Shown piece by piece: positions 47,041 through 58,838 of a stretch of DNA of 64,000 bases. The stretch is from Ministeria vibrans ATCC 50519 (lineage: Eukaryota > Opisthokonta > Filasterea). Made by a program: the position numbers and the translations under genes. Where the stretch lies: contig CALSCP010002097.1 in NCBI GenBank assembly GCA_943704425.1, positions 34,908 to 98,907 of the forward strand, read 5' to 3'. The notes beneath the pieces are model-generated. The model was given only the letters and a program-made list of their open reading frames with translations, was not told the origin of the DNA and did not search any database. The stretch's first letter is position 1. Each line of letters opens with the position of its first letter.

Positions 47041-49122
47041 CACTGGTACCATTCGATGGAGTTGCTCCTTTTTGTACATATTGCCCATACTAGCACGCCG
47101 AACAAGACCGGCGACAGAGCCACGAGAGCGCGGTAAGGACTCGCGAATGTTGGTGACAGTGGTATTGCTGCGTCGCTCGGCAATGCTCTGGCGCAGGGCC
47201 GTCACGGTGGCCGCCCATGTCTCGCGTGTCGCATCGCTAATGGCACTAGAGTTCACTTTTAACCGTCGCACCCACACTTCAGAGCCAACCACATGCGCCA
47301 GGCGTGACAGACGCCCCTCCGCCCCAACAATGCGTGCTCCCACATGCACCGGCGACGTGTCGTTCTCAGCGTGCATTTGTGCCTGAGTGAAACATTTATT
47401 TAGTCTTGAGGCATAGTCATATTATACAACAGTCGTACTTCAAAAAGCAAAATGAGAGGCTCAAAGGGCGACGGTGGGCGCACGACCATCGCAACACTGC
47501 CATACTCACAGTTGTGCAATCGCTGGAACCCTTGCATGTACGAACTGGCGCCCCGAATCAGAATCAGATCGCCCGTTTGCAGATCCGCAGCGAGTGTGCG
47601 CCATGCAATACCCAAATCCTCCTAACGACACACATACCCATAAGACACTCATCTCATCAGACAACCACGGTACCTCTTCACCAATGCTGTTGAGGATGAC
47701 GGGCTGTCGCATGGACTGCTGCTGCTGCTGCTGTCGTCGTTGGCCCACCGGTAGTCGGTCTTTTGGTGTCACTTTGATGCGGAACTCTGTGCCAAGTGCA
47801 CTGTTTTTCAATACCGCTCGTCCCTACAACAAAGCGTAAGCCAATCTCTCTTCCTCCTCCTTGTTGAAACGAGTCTTAAGACGTTACCTTGTCGGCAAAA
47901 TCTTTGGGAAGGAACATGTAAGTTCCTTTGCGTCTTTTCATACTGAGCAGCCCAATGCTGCTCAGCAGACTAGCCGTCATTTCACTTGACACCAGTGCCC
48001 CCAAGTTGCCCATCTCTTCTACATACATTTTCTACAAAATAAAAGAAAGGCAGAGAATGAGCGTGAGCGATGGATCGCGACGGAGAATCAAAGTTGTATC
48101 GTCTCTCGTCATACCACAATTCCCGACGAGACTTCTGGAGAGTACACAGTGCCATTGAGGTCCATGATGGCCTGTAGCAGTGGTGCGGATAAGTCGGTGG
48201 GAGGCTGGCATTCAAGGTTGCGCACGGAAATGAGATCGTGTGCGCCTGAGAAGACCTTCTCATTCAGGTTGGTCAGCTTGATGATGCGACGAAGACCCGT
48301 CTCGGCCAGTCGCTTGCGTGTCACAAGCGACGTGTTCGCCTCAACTAGCATCACGAGATCGAGCACATCAAGGCGCAAGACAAGGCCGCAGCGGGTCCAC
48401 TGGGCGTTCGCACTGGGTCGATACTGCAACGAAGTCACAAAGGGTGAGTCGAGTTCATATCGAACAGGACGGTCGGCGCAAAGACATGCAATGCTCTCCC
48501 CGTGGGATACACAGAGGCGATATGGGTTGCACTGTTCCCGCAGACAGGACGGACCCGCGAGGATCCAATTGGACGTGGGAGGCGGGAAAGTCAAATTTGG
48601 GACAAGTGCGTTGAGGAACCAAATCGGGAGGAGACTGCGTCGTGCAGCCCAGTCTCAGTGGAGAAACACGTACGTTCCGTACACATCGACAGCGGACGAA
48701 GGGTAAGTCGATTTACGCAATGAAATCAGTCGCAAAAAAAAAAAAAAAAAAAAAAAAAAAAGATAAATTGCGAAGGAAGGAAAGAAAATAGTACAACGGA
48801 AGAGCACCATGGGAGGATCATGCATGCGTGCGAGAGTGGGAGAGGCGTGCGGAGAGGGTGGGTTTGAGCAACGAAGCTCTGCTGCGCTGAGTGTCCTATT
48901 GCGATATTTTGAGGTTTGGAGTGTTCTGCACAGAGGCACGCCGGAGTAGGGTGATTGGTACACACACAGAGGGTGGGTCTGCACATCGAACGAGAGTTCG
49001 AGGGGCCTTCTTACGGCAAGATCGGTTTTTTCCGTAAATAGAACAACGTCGCCTGACCGCAACGCCGAGCGAACCTCCGGATAGGCGACGGGAATGGCAG
49101 CCTTAGAGCTAGAGCAACCCAT
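46732..49122 (-). CDS. Lipidated protein with two YiiX-type permuted papain-like domains, probably catalytically dead
   Basis: Exons 49122-49015, about 48653-48115, 48031-47888, 47823-47674, 47621-47439, 47382-47050, 46969-46892, 46836-46732; the first junction is unresolved (phase mismatch, perhaps a missed exon). MGCSSSK at the start is a dual myristoyl/palmitoyl membrane signal. Two copies of a pattern typical of permuted NlpC/P60 (YaeF/YiiX) amidases are seen: VRSALRSGDVVLF...QWTRCGLVLRL...LVMLVEAN, and LQTGDLILIRG...CEYGSVAMVVRPP...LILLFEAQ with ...GSEVWVRRLKV and DVACFFSGEIVARGYQALGLI. In active members the His of SHVG and Cys of CSELVA are catalytic; here Ser or Arg/Cys and Ser occupy those places. 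Membrane-bound pseudoenzyme is inferred. Confidence 0.62.
48729..48761. repeat. Poly-A run in the unresolved first intron
   Basis: About 30 A on the plus strand (T on the coding strand) inside the interval between exons 1 and 2 of the YiiX-like gene. Confidence 0.9.
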
Positions 49123-49531
49123 GGCGGAGCAGAGAAGGAATGAAACAAATTTGTTATTAGATTTGTCTTAATAACTCTCGATTGAGCTATTTGAGTAGCA
49201 ACCGAGTAAAAATTTGAAATTTAACAGAGTTCGGTAATATAAGGTAGGCGGTTCAAACGGAGTTCAAACTTGACGAGACTAGGACTACGCTGGCAGCACG
49301 GCAGCACCGAGTCTGTGAATGCTGGCCCTCAGGCCCTGATTGGTGCCTTCACTAACCTCCGAAGAGTTCCAAAATAATCATAATAATTTATTGTGGCTGT
49401 GTCTTTGCGTGGTGACTGTATCATTAATAAATGGGTTGTATTCTTCTTCTTCTTCTTATTATTATTACTAAAAGGGTTGTATTCTTCTTCTTCTTATTAT
49501 TACTGTAAAATATATATTATATAAACACTAT
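49123..49531. other. Intergenic region with second copy of a dispersed repeat
   Basis: Contains the 49395-49446 repeat copy followed by two TTGTATTCTTCTTCTTCTT tracts. A/T-rich otherwise. No gene seen. Confidence 0.5.
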
Positions 49532-52500
49532 CTAACATATTGTTGACAAGAGCATATCATCGTCATGGCCACTGTCGCTACTCCACACACTCGACGTGTC
49601 CTCGCAGTCCTTCCCCTCACTCACTGCCTCCGTCGCCTCCGTCTCGTCGCCCACCAAAGCCTCCACCACATGACCATTGTTCTTGCCTCGATCCTGCGCC
49701 TCAAAGACAAGTCGTCGTGGCTTCAACTCCGACTCCGTGTCTTCCTCCCCCTCTTCGGTCGTTCCCAATTCTCCTCTCATCATCATGTCTTCGTCGTCCT
49801 CCTCTTCGTCATCATCGTCCTCATCCTCACCAAACAGCTTCAGACTCGCATGGCCCATAAGCTGCGCAATCAAATGGTCCTTGGTAATGATGCCCACCAG
49901 ACGACCCAACTTGATCACAAACACATAGGGAAGCTTAAGCATTGTAAACAGAAAGTGCACCTCATAGGCAGGCGTCATCTTGACCACATGAAAGGGATTC
50001 TGGTCAATGCCGTCCGCAGTTGCATACACATCGACCGGCCGTGTGTCCAGATAGTCAAGCTCCTCGTCTGTGAGTCGCTCGAGACACTGACATTTCTCAC
50101 CGGCAAACTCACAGTTGCGTCGCGTCTGCTTCAGTTCGGTGTACTTGCTGAACAGTGCCTTGGGTGCTTGTGATGTGGTTGAGTGCCCCGTTGATGTCTG
50201 TGGCAGTGCGTTCGATGAGTTCCCACCACCACCACCACCAACGGAAAATCGTCCTTCGCTAGGATCCTCACGAATAGGAGTGGAAAGCACAGACGAAGGC
50301 ATCGACGCACTGGGCTCCGGACTGAAAATGTTGGCAAAGGTCTCGTCGATGGACGCGCGCGGCTTAAGTGCAGTACCACGCAGTCGCGACGTTGTCATAA
50401 CTGCCTCGGCATCGCGTGCGCGGATCTTACGCACACTTGCACGGGCATCCTCGGCAATGCGCGCCAGAGCTAAAGGTCGGGGACGCGGTCGTCGCCCCAT
50501 CGCAGAGCTCGCGCTCGCCTCGTCGTGGGGCAGGTGCTCCGGCTGTGGCAGTCCGTCGTCCTCGTTTACGATAATGTCTTCTTCAGCAATGGACGCGGGA
50601 ACGTCAACACACTGTGATTGTTGTTGTATAGCGTCTGAGTCGCCATTCGGTATCAACGTGCGCGTCGCGGCAGACGTTGTTACATCGTGTGGAGTCACAT
50701 CGGACACGGTAAACTTACTTCCAACAACCGTCTCCTTCTCGAGTGTGGCTTCAGGCGTGACAACATCGGTCACATGGAAAGCACGGTGTGGTGACATGAC
50801 AGCCGTCGTCGTCGTCGTCGTCGCTGCTGCTGCTGCTGCTTCGTCCAAATTTGCCACTGCACTCACACTCAGTGTGGATTCCTTCTCCTCGACAACCTCC
50901 TCCACGGAAAATCGCTTGGGTGAAGACAAAGAAGATGCCTCGGGGACATGCTCCACAGCAAATCGTTTTGGTGCAGCAACGGACGGGTCTTCGGCGACCT
51001 CCTCCACCGAAAACCGCTTGGGTGAAGACACAGAAGATGCCTCGGGGACATGCTNNNAAATCGCTTGGGTGAAGACACAGAAGATGCCTCGGGGACATCC
51101 TCCACAGCAAATCGTTTTGGTGCAGCAACAGGTGAGTCCTCGACAACCTCCTCCACAGTAAATCGCCTAGATGAGGAGACAGGAAAAGACTCGGGAACAT
51201 CTGCCACAGAAAACCGTGTCGAAGGAGCAACACGTGCCTCCTCCTCGATCTCTTCCACAGCAAATCGCGTAGAAACCAACACAGATGCTTCCTCCTCCAC
51301 AACATCATCTACGGAGAAACGCTTGGAAGTGGGCACTGCCTCCTCCACGACATCCTCCACTGAAAACCGTTTCGGAGCCAACACAGTCGCCTCTGCAACC
51401 TCTTCCACTCCAAACCGACTCGGCCCCGACGCGGCCTCCTCCTCCACTGCAAAACGATTGTCACTCGGCACGCTCACACTTGACTTGTCCTCTTCAAGCA
51501 CATCTTCGACCGAGAATAGCTTGGGTTTCGCCTCCGTCACTCCCTCCACCCCAAAGATCACCTCTCCATCCTCAACAGGCTCCACATCAAACCTACCGCT
51601 GCTACTCCCTTCAACCTTCATCTTTCCCGCTTCACACCGACTCGTCGCAGTGCTTTGTGCCGTCGTCTCTTCTGCCTTCTCCCCCTCCTTTTCCTTCTCC
51701 CCTACCTTGCTCTCATGCGACGCCACATGATCGGGTGTGTCTACAAGACTGACCGAAAACGATCGATGAGGCGACATGATAACAACGGTCGCGTCCTTGG
51801 GAATCCCCGCATCGGCAGCATTCGCGTCGACATGCGTGCGTTCTTCGTCGCGAACACCAAAGCCAACGTGGCGTGGCCGTGTCGACGGTACGGGCGAGTC
51901 AGGAAGGTTGATAGACACGTTTCGCAAAACGCGCCCTTCGCTGCCGGGCACATCCTCTTTGGAGCGTGAAGTGCGCATGGCAGACGCGCGTGGCCGCTCA
52001 TCCTTGTTTGGGGGTTCCCACATGGCGGCGTCTGCAATGATGATCGACGGTGGCCCTTGTTTGTCCACACCGGCTCCAGCTCCCTGCTTTGCGGCGATTC
52101 GCTGCGGATGACTCTCGCCGGCAATGGCCTTGGCGGCTTCCGTGGCAAGCTCGTCGTCGCCGTCGGTGAGTGAGGGTGCACACGAAGTGTTGAGCAAGGG
52201 GCGGTTCCAGCCCGCAAATGCCTTGTTGGTGAACAGCGTCGCCTTGGTCACCGTCACATAGTTGGAATTGATGAGACGCGCCGACTGGACATTGGCGTCC
52301 TGCGCCGCGCCAATGCTAATGCCCATGGTAGCAAGGGTGATCTGCGACGTAAAGTAGATGCCAGTGCCAAGCACAGACTCCTGGCAGGTGTCCAACAGCG
52401 GATTGGCCTCGAGCACATCAATCATGCCAACTTCCTGGAGCACACACTCGTCGTGAACGAGGCGCTCGAGCGCCGTGCGGTCCACGGCACCCAGCAGCAG

Positions 52501-54638
52501 GTTGTCGTCGTTTACGAGTGGCAGCGCAGCCAGAGGTACATCACCAGGATCTTCTCGGAGGATGCGAGCCAGCGCGCCATACGTCGTGTTGCAGCTGACC
52601 ACATGGGGCGCGTCAATCATGAGGTCGCCGGCCGTCTTGGTAGCCATGGAATCGGTAAGCAGGCGTGGCAAGTAGGGCAGGTGTTTGGTGCGCGTGATCA
52701 TCTCGTAGATGCCTTCGCCCAGCACGTTGCCAACACCGACGCTGATAATGACGGCAAGCAGCACAGGCAGCAAATAGGCGAGTGACGTGGTCATCTCAAA
52801 TACCACCACAGCCGCCGACACGGTGCGTGTTGTGCCGGCAAGCAGTGCTGCTGCACCGACGGCCGCATAGCCACCGGCGACAATGCTCGGCCCAAAGATC
52901 TCGCGCGAAATCTCGCCGACAAAGCGTCCAAGTGCACTGCCCGTGACCAGCAGTGGCAGAACAAGACCGATGGGGACGGGCAAAGTAATGGAGACGGCCG
53001 CGAGGACCCAGCGCGTACAGAAAATGACGGCCAGATCGCCGTAGATGCCGCCCGAGTCGGTGCCCCAGTCGCCAGCGTTGGTCACGTTGCTGTTGACGAG
53101 TGGGACGGGACGCAGAATGTCCTCAAAGAGGCTGATCATGGACAGGCGTGAGTACTCACCTGGTGGAAACAGAATGAGACCCGTGGCAAGGGAGATGGCA
53201 AGAGACAGACGATGGGGCCGACGAAACACCCACCAGTCGTCGTGTTTGCGGCGAAACACAATGAAATAGTTGGACAGACGCACAAAGGCATGACCAAGCA
53301 GACCGCCAAGCAGGCCGAGCAGGATAAAGGCGGCAAATTCAAGACGGATCCAGCCAAGGGGATCGTACGGCTGCGCAAACAGCGATATATACTCCTCCTT
53401 TTGCGTCAGATACACCACCAGCGAGCCACATAGTGCGGCCACCGACGATTTCCAGTAGTTGGCCACGAGGTAGTAGATGGCCGTCACCTCAATGCTAAAC
53501 AGCACTCCTCCAATAGGCGCTCCAAAAGCAGACGCAACGCCCACGGCAGCGGCGGCAGCAAGTACTTGTAATCGTGATGACTGAAATGAGAAGTAAAAAA
53601 ATAAAAAGAATAAAGGAGGATGAAGAGTGTGTGCATTTTCTTTCCAGTACCTTTGACTTGCGAATTTTGTGAAAGAAGGGCAGTTTCATGAGAAGAGTGC
53701 CAATGGCAGCGGAGATGTGGACAAAAGGACCTTCGCGACCGCCTTGCATACCACTCCCAAGCACAAAAAGGAGGCCAAGCACTTTGCTGAGGAGCGTGCG
53801 GAAGTTGAGAAAGCCCGGAATGTCAACACCGCTGAGAATGGTGGAGATTTCGGGAATGCCTGAGCCGGCTGCCATGGTGCTGATATACCGCACCGTGATG
53901 TAGCCAATGCTAAAGATAAAGGTGCCATAAAGAACAAAGATGCTATACTGAGCGAGCCAGCTGGTTGACTTGTCCATGAGCGTGACACGCGACGACAGGA
54001 GACCAGCAATGGCACGACCCAGGCCAAAGTCGAGGAGAGCCGCAAGTGCACCCAGCACCATCAATAAGGCGGTAGTGCCAAGCTGGTGATCGTAGAGCCA
54101 CGTGACAAACCGTCGCCAGGCGCTCTGGTTGAGCTTGCGCGTCGACTCAGGTTGAGACAGCACGATTTTCGTTTCGGCACTCTTCATGCTGCACACAAGC
54201 ATAGCGATCCGGAAAGGGTCAGCGGTGGGCGAAAGGCGCACAGACACACACACACAGACACAGTCGTACCTGGTGCCCGAAAGATAGGACTCGTAACGGC
54301 GCTGAAAGGCGCGTTGTGATGAGCCAACATCAGCAATATGGCCACTGCGACCCAAACGACAAAAAAAATGGAATGGAAAGCGCGTGAAAACAACATCAGC
54401 GAAGCGGACATTTTAGCAGGGGAAGAGCATGAAAAGCGTACGCGTTACGAGACAGGGCTGCGCCTTCTTCGGCGAGGGCGTGCCGGAACGAGCCGTACGC
54501 GGTCTGATCGAAGTGTTTGTGGACGAGTGGCGTGTCGGGCTGTGCGCCCGAATTGCGTGCCCCCAACAAGGGGTTGGGACTTCTGCCATCCTGCAGGCGG
54601 ATTGCAGCTCGTCTCCGTAATCTCGTGGCCGGAGACAT
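49532..54638 (-). CDS. ClC-type chloride channel with tandem RFxV docking motifs between its CBS domains
   Basis: Exons 54638-54442, 54344-54270, 54188-53651, 53580-49532 (the last holds an N gap at 51055-51057 across which the frame shifts, so gap length is wrong). N-terminal tail YGSFRHALAEEGAALSRN; about 18 helices; ion-path signatures GSGIPE, GREGPFVH (with gating Glu), GVLFSIEV and GLVLPLLVTGSALGR. These fit plasma-membrane ClC-1/2/K-like proteins. CBS1 at about 52620-52440; CBS2 at about 50010-49860; both usually sit close, but here about 2.4 kb of coding lies between. The linker has at least twelve RFxV motifs (RFSVEEV, RFAVEDV, RFTVEEV, RFGVEEV...) in acidic units of 16-25 residues plus degenerate ones (LFSV, SFSV, AFHV, KFTV). 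The C-terminus is acidic. Confidence 0.9.
50885..51600. repeat. Coding tandem repeat of RFxVE(E/D)V units with assembly gap
   Basis: Degenerate units of about 48-75 bases. The stretches on both sides of the N run (50905-51050 and 51058-51130) are nearly identical over about 90 bases, so the array was probably collapsed or broken by the assembler. Confidence 0.9.
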
Positions 54639-55149
54639 AGCAATTGTAGAACCAAAAAATGTGAATGAATTAAAATGTGTGAAACATAATTATGATACTC
54701 TAGTCATTCTACTTTTTTCACACTTTTTTTGTTGAGTGCATGCTTCACTGATCAGCTGACTGTTGACTAGGGACAGTCAAACACCAAACTCCCAGGAAAG
54801 AAGAGGAGAAAACCATCGCTTAAAAGAAAGTGACTCATTCGCCAACCGCTCCCTGCGCACACGACCGCCACTCCAAGAACGACGAGGACACTCGCTCAAA
54901 TACACACAACAGCTGCAACTCACACGCATAATCACGAACTCACTCGCATTGTACTCCTTCAGTTCACTGTACACAACAAATCTCAGTCAGTTGTGCAGAG
55001 CCATTGAGCGAACACATTGCATCAGGTGTCGCTCATTTCGTGCTCTCCATTTCACAAGACAAATGATAAAAAGAAAAAAAACCATTGGAACAAACAGGCA
55101 TTCGCACGAATGAAGAAGCAAGTTTAGATTCATACGGTACTTTTTTGCA
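54639..55149. other. Intergenic region between ClC start and TRAPPC6 stop
   Basis: No supportable gene. Mixed composition, likely ClC promoter on the left and TRAPPC6 3' flank on the right. Confidence 0.4.
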
Positions 55150-55911
55150 TTACATAGTGGGGAGAATTTTGACATTGAAGGTACAAGACGGCAGAGTTGT
55201 GATTTCGGGCGAGACGACACTATTGAGGCCAATGATGGCAAGCGCACCGCGTATCAAACCACACGGTAGCGCTGCGTAGGTGATAGCTTCTTCGGCAAAC
55301 TGCGTAGCTGTTTACATGAGAAGAGGGTCAGAGAAGAACAAACCTTGAGCCACTGAGACTTACTGTTGCTCATGTTCACAAAGACATCGCATTTGCTGTC
55401 TTGCAAAACATAGACACCCTAGAACACCAAGAAGCAAGAAGGTGAGCTGGACAAGCGGGGTCTCTTGCACAAAACAACAACAGACGATCGCGATACTCTT
55501 CGGTTGGTTCGCAGACTGTCGATTTGCTTGCCGAACAAAGCGACCCAAAACTCCTTGCAGATGAACTTGATGATCTCAAGTTCAACAAACTTGAGAGAGA
55601 AATCAATCGTGAGGCGTTCTACGAGAGGGGAAAGGGAGCGTGAGAAGAGGGAGGAGAGCGCAACGGGAAAAGCGTCACCAGCAATCGTCTGTCCTGCGCG
55701 AAACCCCAGGTGTTCCAGCTTGAGAAAGACCTCGTCGTGCACATGCGCTCCTGTAGGCGTAGTTTCTTGCAAGTGCTGGACGATGGCGTAATGTAGAAAG
55801 CGGAACGAACTGTGGGAAAGGGTCAACGAAAGAGTTCAGAAATAATAATGATCGAGCGCCAACAATGCACCTGTCGGAGAGCTCTCCTGAAGAAGTTATA
55901 GGGGCAGACAT
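55150..55911 (-). CDS. TRAPPC6: TRAPP complex subunit 6 (Trs33)
   Basis: Core subunit of TRAPPII/III, the exchange factors for Rab1/Rab11 in ER-Golgi and Golgi traffic. Exons 55911-55871, 55809-55497, 55418-55364, 55307-55150, phases consistent; about 188 residues. Signature blocks: SSFRFLHYAIVQHL; LKLEHLGFRAGQTI; VELEIIKFICKEFWVALFGKQIDSLRTNRRGVYVLQD; YAALPCGLIRGALAIIGLNSVVSPEI; TFNVKI. These are collinear with animal TRAPPC6A/B, with a slightly longer loop after HLGFRAGQ. Divergent from PYROXD1 (293 bases between starts). Confidence 0.95.
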
Positions 55912-56204
55912 GTCAGCCGTCAGGTGCAACAAGATTTTAAAAAAATGACTAAGAAGTAGAAGAACTAGACTAGAAGCACATTTCCAATTTATTATCAATC
56001 ACAAACGAAAAGCGACAACACTAACAGCTCAGAACCACTTTCTAAACTACAGAAGCGTCGAGGGGAAGACTAAGAACTAAGAAGGAAAAGTAGAAAATTG
56101 AAATTGTGTAAAATAGTATCAGTTACAATTTACACCTCACACTTCACATATTTATTTTGCGCAGCGATTGTCAAAGAGGATCAATAGGACTCTTCTATTG
56201 AGCC
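55912..56204. promoter_or_regulatory. Divergent promoter region TRAPPC6 / PYROXD1
   Basis: 293 A/T-rich bases. No specific regulatory motif recognised. Confidence 0.35.
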
Positions 56205-56914
56205 ATGGGTCATGGTGACCGTTTTGTCGTGGTGGGTGGCGGTATTTCGGGGGTGACGTGTGCTGAGTATCTGTCGACGTTGGACCCGGACGCGCTTGTG
56301 ACGCTTCTGACGGCTTCGCCGCTGATCAAGAGCATTGCCAACTTCAAGAAGGTACCTTGTGTAGGGGGTTAGTGTTTTGCATTGGTGGCAATTTTCGTGT
56401 CTAAGGCCGATTGTGTAATGGTTTCAGTTGTCGAAAGTTCTCGAGGAATTCGACGTGGAAGAGCGCAACCTCGATTCGGTGCACTACCCCAACGTGAGCA
56501 TACTGCAGGACAGCATCGAAATGCTTGATCCCGAGCGAAAGGTGGGCGAGTGGTTCTTTACTTATGATTGAGACATGTTTGCAATTGGGCTGATGGTCTC
56601 TCACATAGCGCGTTCAAGGGACGTCGGGCAAGTGGTACACCTACACGAAACTGTGCTTGTGTACGGGAGCGCGCCCAGCCGTTACGGTGCCACACCACAG
56701 CAAGCACGTGTATACGATTCGTGATACGGACAGCGTGAAAGAGCTGCGTGAGCGCATTGTCGCCAGCAAACGTGTTGTTGTCATTGGCAATGGCGGAATT
56801 GCCCTTGAACTTGTGTATGGGACAAAGAGAGAAAGAGAGAGAGAGAGAGAGTTTGAAAGAGTTTGAGAGAGTAGAGGAGGGAGGGAGATAGAGAGGAGAG
56901 AGTTTGAGAGAGAG

Positions 56915-57002
<88 letters not shown>

Positions 57003-58721
57003 AGGAGGGAGAGGAGGGAGAAAGAAACAAAGGGAGAAACAAAGTGTTAGAGAGAGAAACAAAAATGATAGAGAGAGGAATAGGAGAGTGTGACACAGTG
57101 AGGAAACTGACAGTTGTATTTTTTTTTTTTTTTTTTTTTTTTTGCAGTCATGAGCTTGAAGGCGTTGAAGTGACATGGATCATGCGCAATGAGCACATTG
57201 GAAACCAGTTTTTTGATGCGGGAGCAGCAACGTTCCTTATTAACAGTGTTCGCCTACGCGAAGGGTTTGAAGTGAAGGGAACACAAGGAGAGAAAACAGA
57301 GGAAGGAGGGGAAACAGAGAAGGATGAAGGGCACATTGTGGTGACGGAAGGAAGTGCGTGTCGGGTGGTGGACCAGTCACGACTGACCTGTGTGGATGCG
57401 AATGTGCCGGGCACTGCGTTGGGTCCACAGTGGCACAAAGTCAGTGCTATTTTTCTGTGTGTGTGTGTGTGTCTGTGGTGGTAACTGACTTGCATGGTAC
57501 TTTTGTTTCTTTGAAGGGGTATGATATGGCGGGTCAGAGCAGTGAGAAGAAGATCCGATTGATGTCGGGAGAGACAGTGAGTGACATATACGACAGCACA
57601 ACGAAAGGAGAAGAAGGAGACTTTGTGGTTCGAGTGGTGTTGGGGAGCGGGGAGACGGTGGAGTGTGATGTGGTGGTGTGTGCGACTGGTGTGGTGCCCA
57701 ATGCGGAGTATGCACAGAACATTGTAAGGTGGGAGGCTGACATTATTGGGACTGATGTGAAGTTTTGATAGTGTTCGATTGGGAGAGACGGAGGGATCAT
57801 GGTGAATTCACGACTGGAGACGAGTGTGCGGGATGTGTATGCGGCGGGGGACTGCTGTACGGCCGCATGGGTGCCCCCTAAGGGCTGGTTTCAGGTGAGG
57901 AAGGGGTTCCAGTGGGGGAGTGTGATTGGGATGTTTTCTGTTTGATTGTAATAATTGCCTCTGATTGATGGTGATTGTAATGGTTGTGTGTACCTTGTTT
58001 GTTTCTTTTTGTTTGAGTGCGAGAGTGTTATTTTATGTTTTGCATTGGGTTTCCTCTTGTGGAATGTTTTGGATGCGATTGTGGTTCTTATTTCTTCTCC
58101 CATCCAATCAGATGCGACTGTGGACGCAAGCACGCCAGTTTGGTCTGTGGGCTGCTCAGTGCATGACCCAGTCACTCTCGGTCACCTCTCCTTCGCATTC
58201 CTCTCTTCTCACTCCCAATTGGCTCTCCCCTGAGAATCAGAGTTGTGCTCAAATGGATTTCTGTTTTGAGCTGTTTGCACATGTTACTCGTTTCTTTGGG
58301 TTTAAGTGTGTTCTCTTGGGTCAATATAACGCACAGGTACATTAATATGTTTGTGGTTCTTCTGACTTGAATATTACTTACTTTCGATTTATAGGGTTTG
58401 GACAGTTCGAAAGACAAGGTTGAATATTTAGTGCGTTACACCGAGGGAAAAGAGTATATCAAAGTTGTTCTGTGTAATGGGCGAATGGTCGGAACTGTTC
58501 TTATTGGTCAAACGGATTTAGAGGTAAGTATTAACATGATAATAATACAATAATTAATATTATTATTGTTATTATTATTATTTTACTTTTGTGTTTGCTT
58601 ACTGTTTTTTTTTTGGGTTTAGGAAACGTTTGAGAATCTCATCTTGAACGAGACGGATTTGAGCGCGTTTGGGGAAGAGATTTTGAACCCTGATATAGAT
58701 ATTGAAGATTATTTTGACTGA
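56205..58721 (+). CDS. PYROXD1: PYROXD1, pyridine-nucleotide-disulfide oxidoreductase guarding tRNA ligase
   Basis: FAD/NAD(P)H flavoprotein that in animals protects the RTCB tRNA ligase from oxidation. Nine exons: 56205-56351, 56428-56541, 56609-56814, 57148-57439, 57517-57723, 57772-57894, 58112-58336, 58395-58523, 58623-58721. FAD-binding GGGISG near the start; second dinucleotide motif [22 protein letters not shown] motif [18 protein letters not shown] (FAD); [46 protein letters not shown]; and [13 protein letters not shown] near an [11 protein letters not shown] end, all in animal PYROXD1 order. Acidic low-complexity insert in exon 4 (about 57285-57330). Intron 3 is swollen by GA and the dispersed element. 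Confidence 0.96.
56820..57085. repeat. GA microsatellite and dispersed element in PYROXD1 intron 3
   Basis: GAGAGAGTTTGA units, about 35 GA repeats, then GGAGGGAGAAAGAAACAAAG followed by GGAGAAACAAAGTGTTAGAG, and a T run before the acceptor. Confidence 0.88.
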
Positions 58722-58838
58722 ACCAATGTAAAAGAAAATTATAATAATAATAATTTTATTCATAATTTTCATATAGAATTGCATTGTTACACAAGTTAAT
58801 CGTTTTTGTATACTTCAGTCTACTCCCTGTATCTTCCA

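Noticed and set aside
49540-51750. Plus-strand ORFs over the ClC C-terminal region
   Set aside because: Antisense to the CBS2/RFxV exon; composition is a shadow of its codon use.
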